A DNA stretch of 64,000 nt, taken from the NCBI RefSeq assembly GCF_024138395.1, contig NZ_JAMYDU010000001.1, positions 496,001 through 560,000 of the forward strand, given 5' to 3'. Positions 24,519 through 33,589 of the stretch are shown here, in pieces. Position numbers and translations under genes: made by a program. The stretch comes from Pseudomonas mandelii (GTDB lineage Bacteria > Pseudomonadota > Gammaproteobacteria > Pseudomonadales > Pseudomonadaceae). Numbering within the stretch: position 1 is the first letter of the stretch; every line of letters starts with the position of its first letter. The notes beneath the pieces were generated by a model. It was not told the DNA's origin and did not search any database. It saw nothing but the letters and a program-made list of their open reading frames with translations.

Positions 24519-24640
24519 GGTGTCGATCTCATTCCGGGATCCGGTCTCCAGCGTCTGAAAACTCAGTGCTGGCCGGCAGGCCCAGTCAAGCGCCGTGGTG
24601 TGTCGGGACTGTGTCACAAACGCCGCTCTTCTCAGGCCAC

Positions 24641-24675
24641 TGTATCGGACAGGCAGTCAGATACAGTGGGATACA
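24641..24675. promoter_or_regulatory. Operator copy C: TGTATC-N13-GATACA plus third half-site GATACA
   Basis: The inverted pair is at 24641-24646 and 24660-24665, extended to ACTGTATC and GATACAGT. The third half-site is at 24670-24675, again 10 bp after the second. It matches operator copies A and B beside the response regulator gene 4.2 kb away. It lies between the divergent hvfB and methyltransferase genes. Confidence 0.7.
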
Positions 24676-24812
24676 CGAACTAGACTTATTGATTACCCCC
24701 GTAAGGGAGCCAGGACGCGGTTATCGTCCTGTTCATTCCCACGATCACCGCCCAAAGGAGCATGCCTCGACAAACAATGCCTCTGGACCGTGATCCTGCT
24801 GAAGGAGCACAC

Positions 24813-25862
24813 ATGATGGACGAGGCCAGACTCAATGATTTCATGGGCAAACTGGTAAACGACATGGGCGGCGCGGCGATGCTCGCCAACGTCATCCTGG
24901 GCGAAGAGCTCGGCCTGTATCGGGCGATGGCCGACAGTCAGCCAGTCACCCCCGAAGCACTCGCCGAAAAGACCGGCTGCAATACCCGCCTGCTGCGCGA
25001 ATGGCTCAGCGCCCACGCCGCCTCCGGTTACATGGAACACCGTGACGGCCAGTTCCGCCTCCCCGAAGAGCAAGCTCTGGCGCTGGCGATCGAAGATTCA
25101 CCGGTCTATGTGGCCGGCGGTATCGGCGTGGTCGCGTCGTTTTTCCATGACAAGGACAAACTGGTCAATGCCATGCGCGGCAACGGCGCCCTGGCCTGGG
25201 GCGATCACCATCCGTGCATGTTCAGCGGTACCGAACGGTTTTTCCGCCCAGGGTACAAGGCGCACTTGGTCAACGAATGGCTGCCGGCCCTCGACGGGGT
25301 GGTCGCCAAACTGGAGACCGGCGCCAAGGTAGCGGACATCGGCTGCGGCCACGGCGCCTCGACCGTGATCATGGCCCAGGCGTTTCCGAACTCACGGTTC
25401 GTCGGTTTCGATTACCACGCGCCTTCGGTCACCGTCGCCACCCAGCGCGCCGAAGAAGGTGGTGTGTCCGGCCGGGCGCGGTTCTTCCAGGGCACCGCCA
25501 AGAGCTATCCGGGCGACGACTATGACTTGGTTTGCTACTTCGACTGCCTGCACGATATGGGTGACCCGGTCGGCGCCGCAAAGCATGCCTATGAATCGCT
25601 CAAACCCGACGGCTCGGTGCTGCTGGTAGAGCCCTTCGCCAACGACACGCTCGACGCCAACACCACTCCGGTGGGACGACTGTTCTACGCCGCCTCGACC
25701 TTCATCTGCACGCCCAACTCACTGTCCCAGGAGGTCGGCCTCGGGCTCGGCGCCCAGGCGGGTGAGGCACGGCTGCGCAAGGTCTTCACCGAGGCGGGGT
25801 TCACGCAGTTCCGGCGGGCCACGGAAACGCCGTTCAACCTGATACTGGAGGCGCGGAAATAA
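24813..25862 (+). CDS. SAM-dependent methyltransferase with N-terminal winged helix
   Basis: The 349-residue protein has an N-terminal winged-helix dimerisation region (ALAEKTGCNTRLLREWLSAH), then a Rossmann SAM domain with motif I VADIGCGHGASTVIMA, an acidic loop FVGFDYHAPS and the DCLHDMGDP segment common in O-methyltransferase-like enzymes. It resembles the Rv2258c-type group; the substrate is unknown. ATG 24813 follows GAAGGAGCACAC. The shared operator in its promoter region suggests control by the nearby two-component system. Confidence 0.82.
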   Translation: MMDEARLNDFMGKLVNDMGGAAMLANVILGEELGLYRAMADSQPVTPEALAEKTGCNTRLLREWLSAHAASGYMEHRDGQFRLPEEQALALAIEDSPVYVAGGIGVVASFFHDKDKLVNAMRGNGALAWGDHHPCMFSGTERFFRPGYKAHLVNEWLPALDGVVAKLETGAKVADIGCGHGASTVIMAQAFPNSRFVGFDYHAPSVTVATQRAEEGGVSGRARFFQGTAKSYPGDDYDLVCYFDCLHDMGDPVGAAKHAYESLKPDGSVLLVEPFANDTLDANTTPVGRLFYAASTFICTPNSLSQEVGLGLGAQAGEARLRKVFTEAGFTQFRRATETPFNLILEARK

Positions 25863-25898
25863 GAGTGATCCCGCCAGCAACTGGCGAAACCCATTCCT

Positions 25899-25989
25899 GT
25901 GGGAGCGGGCTTGCCCGCGAAGGGGCCGGTACAGTCAACATGGATGTCGCCTGACACACCGCCATCGCGGGCAAGCCCGCTCCCACAGG
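25899..25989. repeat. REP doublet
   Basis: CTGTGGGAGCGGGCTTGCCC faces CGGGCAAGCCCGCTCCCACA. It lies after the methyltransferase stop and before the terminator shared with the convergent LysR gene. Confidence 0.8.
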
Positions 25990-25991
25990 AT

Positions 25992-26040
25992 GATCTGCAC
26001 CCCAAAAATCAGACACCAATCCTAATTTTGGGTGCAGATC
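25992..26040. terminator. Bidirectional terminator-like hairpin between convergent genes
   Basis: GATCTGCACCC and GGGTGCAGATC form an 11-bp perfect stem, extended by A-rich and T-rich arms (CAAAAATCAG, CTAATTTTG). It sits between the methyltransferase stop and the LysR stop, so it can serve both strands. Confidence 0.65.
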
Positions 26041-26042
26041 AC

Positions 26043-26942
26043 TTATTGCGCGGACAGGCGCTCGCCGAGGTTCTCAGCCTTGAGAATATCGAACAACGCC
26101 TGCGCCGCCGCCGACAGTTCATGCCCCGTCGTCAGCACCCCGATCGCCCGCTCCACCACCGGATCTCGCAGGGTAATGCAACGCGCGCCCAGCTCGCGCA
26201 TCTGCCCGGCGCACAAGGCCGGCACCGCACTGACGCCCAATCCGCTGGCCACCATCCGACCGACCGTCGCCAATTGATGGCTTTCAAATTCCACCGGCAA
26301 TTTCATGCCGCGCGTCTGTAAATGTTCTTCGAGCATCACCCGCACCGTCGAGGGTCGCTGCAAGGTAATGAACGGTTCCTTGAGCAAGGTCTGCCAATCA
26401 ATGTCGTCCAACTCCGCCAGCGGTGAATCGAGCGGCACCACCGCCACAAACCGGTCGATATACAACGGGGTGAAGTCCAGCGACGAACTCTGGATCGGTT
26501 CGAACGCCACGCCCAATTCCACTTGACGGTCGCGAACCATTTCCAGCACCTGTTCGTTGATCACGTCGTTCACTGTGACGTTGACCTTGGGGTAACGCGC
26601 GCGAAAGGTCTTGAGGATCGGCGGCAGCAGGTTGCCGGCAAACGACGGCATCGCCGCCAAGGTCACGCGGCCGCGCTGGAGGGTAAAACGTTGGCGCAAT
26701 TCATCCTCGGCATTGTCCCAGTCCGCGATCAACCGACGAGCCAGTGGCAGCAGCGATTCGCCTTCGGCGGTCAGTGCGACGTTGCGGGTATTGCGCGTGA
26801 ACAGGCGCCCACCCAACCCCTCCTCCAGCGCCTTGATGGTCAGGCTCAACGCCGACTGGGACAGGTGCAGCCGCTCGCACGCCACGGCAAAACTCAAACT
26901 CTGGGCCACGGCCAGGAATGCACGGATCTGTTTGACGGTCAT
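26043..26942 (-). CDS. dhcR: LysR-family regulator of the adjacent dhcAB-atoB operon (DhcR-like)
   Basis: The 299-residue protein starts MTVKQIRAFLAVAQSLSFAV and has the LysR DNA-binding domain in residues 1-60 (LSQSALSLTIKALEEGLGGRLF). An inducer-binding domain follows from about residue 90. It is divergent from CoA-transferase and thiolase genes, the same arrangement as P. aeruginosa dhcR-dhcAB, whose regulator controls carnitine breakdown. That name is assigned by synteny and family. ATG 26942 is preferred; the extension to 26987 has no domain support. Confidence 0.82.
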   Translation of the reverse strand: MTVKQIRAFLAVAQSLSFAVACERLHLSQSALSLTIKALEEGLGGRLFTRNTRNVALTAEGESLLPLARRLIADWDNAEDELRQRFTLQRGRVTLAAMPSFAGNLLPPILKTFRARYPKVNVTVNDVINEQVLEMVRDRQVELGVAFEPIQSSSLDFTPLYIDRFVAVVPLDSPLAELDDIDWQTLLKEPFITLQRPSTVRVMLEEHLQTRGMKLPVEFESHQLATVGRMVASGLGVSAVPALCAGQMRELGARCITLRDPVVERAIGVLTTGHELSAAAQALFDILKAENLGERLSAQ

Positions 26943-26965
26943 GGCCGATGTCTCCAACGTAATAC

Positions 26966-26988
26966 ATTGGTGAGTTTTATCTATCAAT
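26966..26988. promoter_or_regulatory. Weak inverted repeat, possible LysR operator
   Basis: ATTGGTGAG and CTATCAAT form an imperfect inverted repeat within an AT-rich divergent promoter region, 24 bp before the LysR start. The match is imperfect and the site is tentative. Confidence 0.3.
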
Positions 26989-27084
26989 CAACCTTAAAAA
27001 TCAACTTAACAAATAAATCCTCCGGCGAGACACTCCCTCCCCATCCGGCTAGCCAGCCGCCCATAAAGAATAAAAGAGGTGCAT

Positions 27085-27783
27085 ATGGCAGGGTTCGACA
27101 AGCGCGTGTATTCCTACGAGGAAGCGATGGCAGGTCTTGAAGACGGCATGACCGTGATCTCCGGCGGCTTCGGCCTGTGCGGGATTCCGGAAAACCTCAT
27201 CGCCGAGATCCAGCACCGCGGTACGCGTGATCTCACCGTGGTCTCCAACAACTGCGGCGTCGACGGTTTCGGCCTCGGCGTGCTACTGGTAGACCGGCAG
27301 ATCCGCAAGGTGGTGGCCTCCTACGTCGGCGAAAACGCGCTGTTCGAGAAGCAACTGCTGAGCGGCGAAATCGAAGTCGTTCTGACCCCTCAAGGCACCC
27401 TCGCCGAAAAAATGCGTGCAGGCGGTGCCGGCATCCCGGCGTTCTTCACCGCCACTGGCGTCGGCACTCCGGTGGCCGACGGCAAGGAAGTCCGCGAATT
27501 CAAGGGCCGACAGTACCTGATGGAAGAATCCATCACCGGTGACTTCGCCATCGTCAAAGGCTGGAAAGCCGACCATTTCGGTAACGTGGTTTATCGCCAC
27601 ACCGCCCAGAACTTCAACCCGTTGGCCGCCACCGCCGGCAAGATCACCGTGGTCGAAGTCGAAGAAATCGTCGAACCCGGCGAGCTGGACCCGTCGCAGA
27701 TCCACACCCCTGGCATCTACGTCGACCGGGTCATTTGCGGCACGTTCCAGAAGCGCATCGAACAGCGCACCGTGCGTAAGTGA
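27085..27783 (+). CDS. dhcA: CoA-transferase subunit A (dehydrocarnitine/3-oxoacid CoA-transferase)
   Basis: The 232-residue protein has the class I CoA-transferase alpha-subunit pattern: [19 protein letters not shown] near the N-terminus, [12 protein letters not shown] and a C-terminal region typical of 3-oxoacid CoA-transferases. The start [18 protein letters not shown] closely resembles P. aeruginosa DhcA. With subunit B it would activate dehydrocarnitine or acetoacetate with CoA. ATG 27085 follows AAAGAGGTGC. It is the first of three cotranscribed genes. Confidence 0.88.
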   Translation: MAGFDKRVYSYEEAMAGLEDGMTVISGGFGLCGIPENLIAEIQHRGTRDLTVVSNNCGVDGFGLGVLLVDRQIRKVVASYVGENALFEKQLLSGEIEVVLTPQGTLAEKMRAGGAGIPAFFTATGVGTPVADGKEVREFKGRQYLMEESITGDFAIVKGWKADHFGNVVYRHTAQNFNPLAATAGKITVVEVEEIVEPGELDPSQIHTPGIYVDRVICGTFQKRIEQRTVRK

Positions 27784-27819
27784 TCCCCTGCCCCCGGACC
27801 GAATGAAGGAATAACAACA

Positions 27820-28485
27820 ATGGCACTTTCCCGCGAACAAATGGCTCAGCGCGTCGCCCGCGAAATGCAGGACGGCTACTACGTGAACCTCGGCATCGGC
27901 ATCCCGACCCTGGTCGCCAACTACATCCCTGAAGGCATGGAAGTCATGCTGCAATCGGAAAACGGCCTGCTCGGCATGGGCGCCTTTCCGACCGACGACG
28001 AAGTCGACGCCGACATGATCAACGCCGGCAAGCAAACCGTGACTGCACGAATCGGTGCGTCGATCTTCTCGTCCGCCGAATCGTTCGCGATGATTCGCGG
28101 CGGTCACATCGACCTGACCGTGCTCGGCGCATTCGAAGTCGACGTCGAAGGCAACATCGCCTCCTGGATGATCCCCGGCAAACTGGTCAAGGGCATGGGC
28201 GGCGCGATGGACCTGGTGGCCGGTGCGGACAACATCATCGTCACCATGACCCACGCCTCCAAGGACGGCGAGTCGAAACTGCTGTCCCGTTGCAGCCTGC
28301 CGCTGACCGGCGCCGGTTGCATCAAGCGCGTGCTGACCGACCTGGCCTACCTGGAAATCCATAACGGCGCGTTCATTCTCAAGGAGCGCGCGCCGGGCGT
28401 CAGCGTCGAGGAAATCGTCGCCAAGACCGCTGGTAAACTGATCGTGCCTGACCACGTCCCGGAAATGCAGTTCGCTGCCCAGTGA
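27820..28485 (+). CDS. dhcB: CoA-transferase subunit B
   Basis: The 221-residue protein has the beta-subunit signature, including the catalytic glutamate region [15 protein letters not shown] and the [15 protein letters not shown] motif. It pairs with the subunit encoded 36 bp upstream. The final residues ([13 protein letters not shown]) are complete. The next gene (thiolase) begins 11 bp after the stop. Dehydrocarnitine is the likely substrate by synteny; acetoacetate is the alternative. Confidence 0.88.
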   Translation: MALSREQMAQRVAREMQDGYYVNLGIGIPTLVANYIPEGMEVMLQSENGLLGMGAFPTDDEVDADMINAGKQTVTARIGASIFSSAESFAMIRGGHIDLTVLGAFEVDVEGNIASWMIPGKLVKGMGGAMDLVAGADNIIVTMTHASKDGESKLLSRCSLPLTGAGCIKRVLTDLAYLEIHNGAFILKERAPGVSVEEIVAKTAGKLIVPDHVPEMQFAAQ

Positions 28486-28496
28486 GGAATTTTTCC

Positions 28497-29675
28497 ATGC
28501 AAGAAGTCGTGATTGTTGCCGCCACTCGTACTGCCATCGGCAGTTTCCAGGGGGCGCTGGCCACTGTGTCCGCGGTTGACCTCGGTGCTGCGGTAATCCG
28601 CCAGTTGTTGGCGCAAACCGGGCTGGATCCGGCGCAGGTCGATGAAGTCATCATGGGCCAGGTTTTGACCGCCGGCGCCGGGCAAAACCCCGCGCGTCAG
28701 GCCGCGATCAAGGCCGGCCTGCCCTTCACCGTGCCGGCCATGACCCTGAACAAGGTTTGCGGCTCCGGCCTGAAAGCGCTGCATCTGGCGGCGCAGGCGA
28801 TTCGCTGCGGCGATGCCGAAGTGATCATCGCTGGCGGCCAGGAAAACATGAGCCTGGCCAATTACGTCATGCCCGGTGCCCGCACGGGGTTGCGCATGGG
28901 TCACGCACAGATCGTCGACACGATGATCAGCGATGGCTTGTGGGATGCGTTCAACGATTACCACATGGGCATCACCGCTGAGAATCTGGCCGAGAAATAC
29001 AGCCTGACCCGTGAGCAACAGGACGCCTTCGCTGCCGCCTCGCAGCAGAAAGCCGTGGCCGCCATCGAAGCCGGGCGGTTTGCCGACGAGATCACGCCGA
29101 TCCTGATCCCGCAGCGCAAGGGCGATCCGCTGTCTTTCGCCACCGATGAACAGCCTCGCGCCGGCACCACCGCCGACTCTTTGGGCAAATTGAAAGCGGC
29201 TTTCAAGAAAGACGGTTCGGTGACCGCCGGCAACGCTTCTTCGCTGAACGACGGCGCCGCTGCGGTGATTCTGATGAGCGCCGAAAAAGCCAAGGCCCTT
29301 GGCCTGCCAGTGCTGGCGAAAATCGCCGCTTATGCTAACGCGGGCGTCGACCCGGCGATCATGGGCATCGGCCCGGTATCGGCTACTCGCCGCTGCCTGG
29401 ACAAGGCCGGTTGGTCCATCGATCAACTGGACCTGATCGAAGCCAACGAAGCCTTCGCCGCGCAATCTCTGGCCGTGGCCAAGGATCTTCAATGGGACCT
29501 GAGCAAGGTCAATGTCAACGGCGGCGCCATTGCATTGGGCCACCCGATTGGCGCGTCGGGTTGCCGAGTGTTGGTAACGTTGCTGCATGAAATGATCAAG
29601 CGTGACGCCAAAAAAGGTTTGGCTACGTTATGCATCGGCGGAGGCCAAGGCGTGGCATTGGCCATCGAGCGCTAA
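28497..29675 (+). CDS. atoB: Acetyl-CoA acetyltransferase (thiolase)
   Basis: The 392-residue protein has the thiolase signatures: the acyl-accepting cysteine in [16 protein letters not shown], the [19 protein letters not shown] block, and the C-terminal active site [13 protein letters not shown]. It splits acetoacetyl-CoA (or a 3-oxoacyl-CoA) into acetyl-CoA units. It completes the dhcAB-atoB operon. ATG 28497 is the family start; the extension of five codons is rejected. The acetoacetate permease gene often associated with such clusters is absent here. Confidence 0.9.
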   Translation: MQEVVIVAATRTAIGSFQGALATVSAVDLGAAVIRQLLAQTGLDPAQVDEVIMGQVLTAGAGQNPARQAAIKAGLPFTVPAMTLNKVCGSGLKALHLAAQAIRCGDAEVIIAGGQENMSLANYVMPGARTGLRMGHAQIVDTMISDGLWDAFNDYHMGITAENLAEKYSLTREQQDAFAAASQQKAVAAIEAGRFADEITPILIPQRKGDPLSFATDEQPRAGTTADSLGKLKAAFKKDGSVTAGNASSLNDGAAAVILMSAEKAKALGLPVLAKIAAYANAGVDPAIMGIGPVSATRRCLDKAGWSIDQLDLIEANEAFAAQSLAVAKDLQWDLSKVNVNGGAIALGHPIGASGCRVLVTLLHEMIKRDAKKGLATLCIGGGQGVALAIER

Positions 29676-29693
29676 TCACATCCTTGTAGGAGC

Positions 29694-29790
29694 GAGGCTT
29701 GCCCGCGAAGAACGATAACTCGGTGTAACAGATAAACCGCGTCATCGTTCTTCGCGGGCAAGTCGGATCGCCGCCCGCTCGCTCCTACAG
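29694..29790. repeat. REP doublet after atoB
   Basis: TTGTAGGAGCGAGGCTTGCC faces an imperfect right half ending CGCTCGCTCCTACAG. The right unit has an internal deviation (AAGTCGGATCGCCGCCCG), unlike the other doublets. Confidence 0.75.
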
Positions 29791-29885
29791 GATTCGCGCA
29801 TAACCTGCTCGCGATCTTTTGATTTTGAACAATCCATCGCCCGCAATGCTAACGTGGCCGGCTCACACCGAATGGAGACGCGTGC

Positions 29886-30644
29886 GTGCTGATGCTCAAA
29901 CTGATGGTGATTCCGGGATTTCTGTTGCTGATTTCCCTGGCCGGAAAACGCTGGGGCCCAAGCGTGGCCGGTTGGCTGTCGGGGTTGCCGGTGGTGGTCG
30001 GGCCGATTCTGTTTTTTCTCGCCATCGAACAGGGGCCGTTGTTTGCCGCACAGTCAGCGGTCGCGGCACTGTCAGCGATGTTCGCAATGATTGCCTTCTG
30101 CGTGACCTACGCCCAGGTTGCACAACGCTCGAACTGGCCGTGGGCGCTATCGATTTCGCTGCTGGTCTGGGCCTTGGCGGCTGTTGTGCTGTCGCTGATC
30201 CCGCCGTCGCTGGTGTTCTCAACGATTGCCGCCGCCACCGCGTTGCTGGCCGCGCCGTACTTGTTTCCCTCGGTGCAGCCCATCGTTTCAGGCCCGGCGC
30301 CGAAGTCCGACAAACTGCTGCTGCGCATGATGGCCGGCGCCCTGCTCACCTTGGCTGTGACATTGCTGGCCAGCACCGTCGGCGAACGCTGGAGCGGCCT
30401 GCTCGCGGTATTCCCGGTACTGGGCAGTGTGATGGCGGTGTTTTCCCAGCAGACTCGCGGGCCGGCGTTTACCGCGGCGTTGCTGAGGGCGACGGCAACC
30501 GGGATGTATTCGTTTGCGGCGTTTTGTCTGGTGCTGGCGCTGGCGTTGCCTGGATTGGGATGGCTGGGGTTTGTCTTGGGCATAGGCGTGTCGTTGGGGA
30601 TGCTAGTGATCACTAAACGGCTGGCATTGCGTTCGAGAACTTAG
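29886..30644 (+). CDS. Polytopic membrane protein, unknown function
   Basis: The 252-residue product is almost entirely hydrophobic, with about eight helices, and begins MLMLKLMVIPGFLLLISLAG. The GKRWGPSVAGWLSGLPVVVGP loop and VGERWSGLLAVFPVLGSVMA are conserved-looking and similar to each other. That suggests two homologous halves, each with a RWxGxxAGxxxGLPV-like motif, as in small transporter families. I cannot name the substrate. The start is either GTG 29886 or ATG 29892. The gene is isolated. Confidence 0.7.
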   Translation: MLMLKLMVIPGFLLLISLAGKRWGPSVAGWLSGLPVVVGPILFFLAIEQGPLFAAQSAVAALSAMFAMIAFCVTYAQVAQRSNWPWALSISLLVWALAAVVLSLIPPSLVFSTIAAATALLAAPYLFPSVQPIVSGPAPKSDKLLLRMMAGALLTLAVTLLASTVGERWSGLLAVFPVLGSVMAVFSQQTRGPAFTAALLRATATGMYSFAAFCLVLALALPGLGWLGFVLGIGVSLGMLVITKRLALRSRT

Positions 30645-30696
30645 CGTTTCGACAAACGGCGACGATGATCACCGCTTCACGCCACGAACACACCCT

Positions 30697-30872
30697 GTGT
30701 AGCAGCTGCCGAGCCTGCGAGGCTGCGTTCGGCTGCGGAGCAGACGCAAAACCGGTGCGCGCGATATGCCTGAAAGACCGCAATGCCCGATTTCACGACT
30801 GCCTCGCAGCCGAACGCAGCCTCGCGAGCTCGACAGCTGCTACTACAAACGCAGGCTGCGGCAGCTGCTACA
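30697..30872. repeat. Long palindromic repeat of the GTAGCAGCTG(C/T)CGAGCCTG family
   Basis: TGTAGCAGCTGCCGAGCCTG with GCTGCGTTCGGCTGCG on the left faces CGCAGCCGAACGCAGCCTCG and GACAGCTGCTAC on the right. A further half copy (GCAGGCTGCGGCAGCTGCTA) ends the array. The family recurs at 37395, 45108, 49160 and 50376. Confidence 0.75.
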
Positions 30873-30932
30873 GATCGCGATCCGTGGGATGATCGCCGTG
30901 TCAAAGCGCGGATCATCCCCTGGAGAGTTTGA

Positions 30933-31520
30933 ATGTCATTGTTGAGTAAAAAAGCCGTTGTTCTGCTGCTGATGGCGGCCACCAGCCTGGGTGCCTTGAA
31001 TGCGCAGGCGGCCAAGGCCACTGCCAGTGATAAGGCGCCGGCGCAGAAGGTCTCGATGCTCGGCGGCAAGTTCACCTTCACCCTGCCCAAGGGTTTCATC
31101 GCCAACCCGCTGCCGGCCGGCGACGCGGCCACCGGCACCGCCGGGGCGACGGGTACGATGTACACCAACCAGACCACCAAAACGGTGGTGATTGCGGCCG
31201 AAAACACCCTCCCTGGCGGCGCCAACGTCAAGGACAACGACGGTGAATTCCTCGACGCCACCGTGTCCGCGTTCGCCACCGAGCAACGCAACGCCTTGCC
31301 GGACTTCAACAAAACCAGCGAAAAAAGCCTGACCCAGAAAGGCACGGGCCTGGGCCTTCGGCAGATCGACAGCACCGCCACCCAGGGCGGTGGCATGACC
31401 CTCGATAGCACGTTGATGGCCGCTTCCGGCACACGTATGGCCATCGTTCAGATCATTTCCCGCCCCAACGACAAAACCGGCCACGAAACACTGGTCAAAC
31501 AAATCGTCAGCGGCAAATAA
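30933..31520 (+). CDS. Exported protein of unknown function
   Basis: The 195-residue protein has a signal peptide (MSLLSKKAVVLLLMAATSLG, cleavage near NAQAA). The mature domain of about 170 residues contains GKFTFTLPKGFIANPLPAGD and a regular alternation typical of beta-rich periplasmic proteins. There are no cysteines in the mature chain. I do not recognise a named family. ATG 30933 follows TGGAGAGTTTGA. The gene is isolated, with a convergent hydrolase gene 11 bp downstream. Confidence 0.7.
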   Translation: MSLLSKKAVVLLLMAATSLGALNAQAAKATASDKAPAQKVSMLGGKFTFTLPKGFIANPLPAGDAATGTAGATGTMYTNQTTKTVVIAAENTLPGGANVKDNDGEFLDATVSAFATEQRNALPDFNKTSEKSLTQKGTGLGLRQIDSTATQGGGMTLDSTLMAASGTRMAIVQIISRPNDKTGHETLVKQIVSGK

Positions 31521-31531
31521 GCCCGACCGCC

Positions 31532-32248
31532 TCAGGGATTGAGGCGCTGCAACCAGGCGCTCAAATCCTGCATTTCGGTAGCGCTGATGCTGTGACCGAC
31601 ACCCGGATAGGCATGAAACTCGGGCTTGAGTGACAGGCGCTGCAACAGGCTGTCGGCTTCAGTACCGTCGTTGTAGGGCAGAAGTGTGTCGGCGGTGCCA
31701 TGACCGATGAAAATCGCTAGCTGCTGGCGTTTTTCATCCGGTTTGAGCTCGGACCTGAGCACCGGAAGGATGCGCCCGCTCAACGCCGCAATTCCGCCCA
31801 CCGCCTCGGTATGACGCAACGCGACCTCGTAGGACATCATCGCGCCCTGGCTGAAACCCACCAGGAATACCTTATTCGCTTCGGTGTGATATTTCTTCGC
31901 CGCTTGTGCGACAAAATCCCTCAGCACCTGGCCGCTGGCCTTCAGGTCGTCCGTCTCACCGTCATAGGCGCCCTCGCCCTTCTGGCGAAACCACTGGTAA
32001 CTGCCCTCCTCCATCGTCATCGGCGCCCGCACCGACAGGTAGTTGTACTGCGGCGGCAATTCATCCTTGATGTCGAACAGGTCCTGCTCATTACTGCCGT
32101 AACCGTGCAGGAAAATCACCAAGGGTTGGTTGCGGGATTCAGCGTGGGCCTGCTCCAGATACTTGAGCGGCAGATCGGTGTGCAGCGGGGTTTGAGCGTG
32201 GACGGCGGAGGACGCCAGGAGCGTGAGCAGAGCGAGTAACTTCAACAT
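31532..32248 (-). CDS. Exported carboxylesterase / phospholipase of the alpha/beta hydrolase fold
   Basis: The 238-residue protein has a signal peptide (MLKLLALLTLLASSAVHA) and an alpha/beta hydrolase domain. The nucleophile elbow is GFSQGAMMS, the oxyanion region is FLHGYGSNEQDLFD, the acid is in GHGTADTLLP, and the catalytic His is in YPGVGHSIS. It belongs to the YpfH/carboxylesterase II group. It acts in the periplasm or outside the cell; the ester substrate is unknown. ATG 32248 is chosen because it gives the signal peptide; the extension to 32461 reads through a repeat. Confidence 0.82.
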   Translation of the reverse strand: MLKLLALLTLLASSAVHAQTPLHTDLPLKYLEQAHAESRNQPLVIFLHGYGSNEQDLFDIKDELPPQYNYLSVRAPMTMEEGSYQWFRQKGEGAYDGETDDLKASGQVLRDFVAQAAKKYHTEANKVFLVGFSQGAMMSYEVALRHTEAVGGIAALSGRILPVLRSELKPDEKRQQLAIFIGHGTADTLLPYNDGTEADSLLQRLSLKPEFHAYPGVGHSISATEMQDLSAWLQRLNP

Positions 32249-32317
32249 AAACCTTCCTTCACAGAGCGCAGGATTCGGGGCAAAGCCTAACATCTCTTCC
32301 CGGATACGCCGCCCTAA

Positions 32318-32427
32318 CGATCGTTCCCACGCTCTGCGTGGGAATGCAGCCCGGGACGCTCCGCGTCCCAGAAGCCGAACGCGGAGCGTCCGTTGAGGCA
32401 TTCCCACGCAGAGCGTGGGAACGATCG
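32318..32427. repeat. Large inverted repeat with perfect 30-bp arms
   Basis: The left arm (CGATCGTTCCCACGCTCTG then CGTGGGAATGC) and right arm are exact reverse complements over 30 bp. Each arm is itself a hairpin, and the inner part holds GGGACGCTCCGCGTCCC and GCGGAGCGTCC. This is a third class of intergenic repeat, found once in the window. Confidence 0.8.
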
Positions 32428-32439
32428 GTGAGAGAGCAT

Positions 32440-32477
32440 AAAAAAGTGGCCACCGCGTCAACGGAGGCCACTTTTTT
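32440..32477. terminator. Bidirectional rho-independent terminator
   Basis: AAAAAAGTGGCC and GGCCACTTTTTT form a 12-bp perfect inverted repeat around a 14-base loop. On the minus strand it directly follows the amino-acid-binding protein gene and forms a T-tract terminator. Confidence 0.85.
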
Positions 32478-32487
32478 CTACGGCGTA

Positions 32488-33267
32488 TTAATGGCCGTAC
32501 ACGTCAAAGTTGAAGTACTTGTCCTGCACTTGCTTGTACTTGCCGTTGGCGCGGATTTCGGTGATGGCGGTGTTGAATTTGTCCGCCAGTTCTTTATCAC
32601 CCTTGCGCACAGCGATGCCGGCACCGCCGCCGAAGTACTTGGCGTCTTCATAGGTCGGGCCGACAAACGCGAAGCCTTTACCGGCGTCGGTTTTCAGGAA
32701 ACCGTCGTCCAGGTTGACCGAGTCGGCCAGCATCGCGTCGAGACGACCGGCGACCATGTCCAGGTTGGCTTCCTGCTGGGAGCCGTAACGCACTAGGTCG
32801 ATGCCGGCCGGCACCAGCACTTCAGTGGCGAAGCGGTCGTGGGTGCTGGCGCGCAGCACACCGACTTTCTTGCCTTTGAGCTCGGTCAGCGGATCCTTGA
32901 CGGCGGTGCCTTCCTTCATCACGAAGCGCGCCGGGGTGTGATAGTACTTGATGGTGAAATCGACGTTCTTCTTGCGGTCGTCAGTGATGGTCATGGACGA
33001 CAGGATCGCGTCGATTTTCTTGACCTTCAGGGCCGGGATCAGGCCGTCGAACTCTTGCTCGACCCAGGTGCACTTCACCTTCATCTGCTCACACAACGCA
33101 TCGCCGATGTCCACGTCGAAACCGGTGAGTTTGCCGTCCGGGGTTTTCATCGAAAATGGCGGATAACCGGCTTCGATACCGAGGCGAATCGGCTTGGCGT
33201 CTTCAGCCACAGCGGTCAGGGACAACATCGACAGTGCCAGGGCACCGAACATCACTCGCTTCTTCAT
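32488..33267 (-). CDS. Periplasmic amino-acid-binding protein of an ABC transporter (Lys/Arg/Orn type)
   Basis: The 259-residue protein has a signal peptide ([20 protein letters not shown], then AEDAK) and the SBP_bac_3 fold: [56 protein letters not shown] and [14 protein letters not shown]. This is the family of HisJ/ArgT/LAO proteins, which bind basic amino acids. No permease or ATPase gene is adjacent, so it is an orphan binding protein here. It ends at a strong terminator. A 14-bp tandem repeat lies about 30 bp upstream of its start. Confidence 0.87.
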   Translation of the reverse strand: MKKRVMFGALALSMLSLTAVAEDAKPIRLGIEAGYPPFSMKTPDGKLTGFDVDIGDALCEQMKVKCTWVEQEFDGLIPALKVKKIDAILSSMTITDDRKKNVDFTIKYYHTPARFVMKEGTAVKDPLTELKGKKVGVLRASTHDRFATEVLVPAGIDLVRYGSQQEANLDMVAGRLDAMLADSVNLDDGFLKTDAGKGFAFVGPTYEDAKYFGGGAGIAVRKGDKELADKFNTAITEIRANGKYKQVQDKYFNFDVYGH

Positions 33268-33295
33268 TTATAACTCCTGTGTGCGGAGGCTTTTA

Positions 33296-33323
33296 TTGGC
33301 AGCTTTCGATTGGCAACTTTCGG
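33296..33323. repeat. Two direct 14-bp repeats (TTGGCA-x-CTTTCG-x) upstream of the binding-protein gene
   Basis: TTGGCAGCTTTCGA at 33296 is followed immediately by TTGGCAACTTTCGG at 33310, with two mismatches in fourteen. They lie in the 5' leader of the minus-strand binding-protein gene, 29 bp upstream of its start. The surrounding 322-bp gap has no other gene. They may be a regulatory repeat or a chance duplication. Confidence 0.4.
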
Positions 33324-33589
33324 TTAGTGAAGACCGAAGTGGCCGGCAGTCTAGAGCGGCTGCAGACGGGCAAATTGCGTTTAAGCGACAAATACTTACA
33401 GAAAATCAGCGGAGGGATTCAAGGCACTTGAAGCGTGCGCCACGGAGGTGCAAGGGCTGTAGGACAATCCTGGGCTTCAGACCAAACCTATAAAATTTCG
33501 GGCGTGATCCGACCGAACAATCGCACTGGCGATGAAGCTTTTTTTGCGGCACATTGACCCCGCCAACCCATCCCCCAAAGAGAAGCGTG

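Noticed and set aside
27283..29588. Two long minus-strand frames opposite dhcA, dhcB and atoB
   Set aside because: The plus-strand proteins have complete catalytic motifs; the opposite frames have none.
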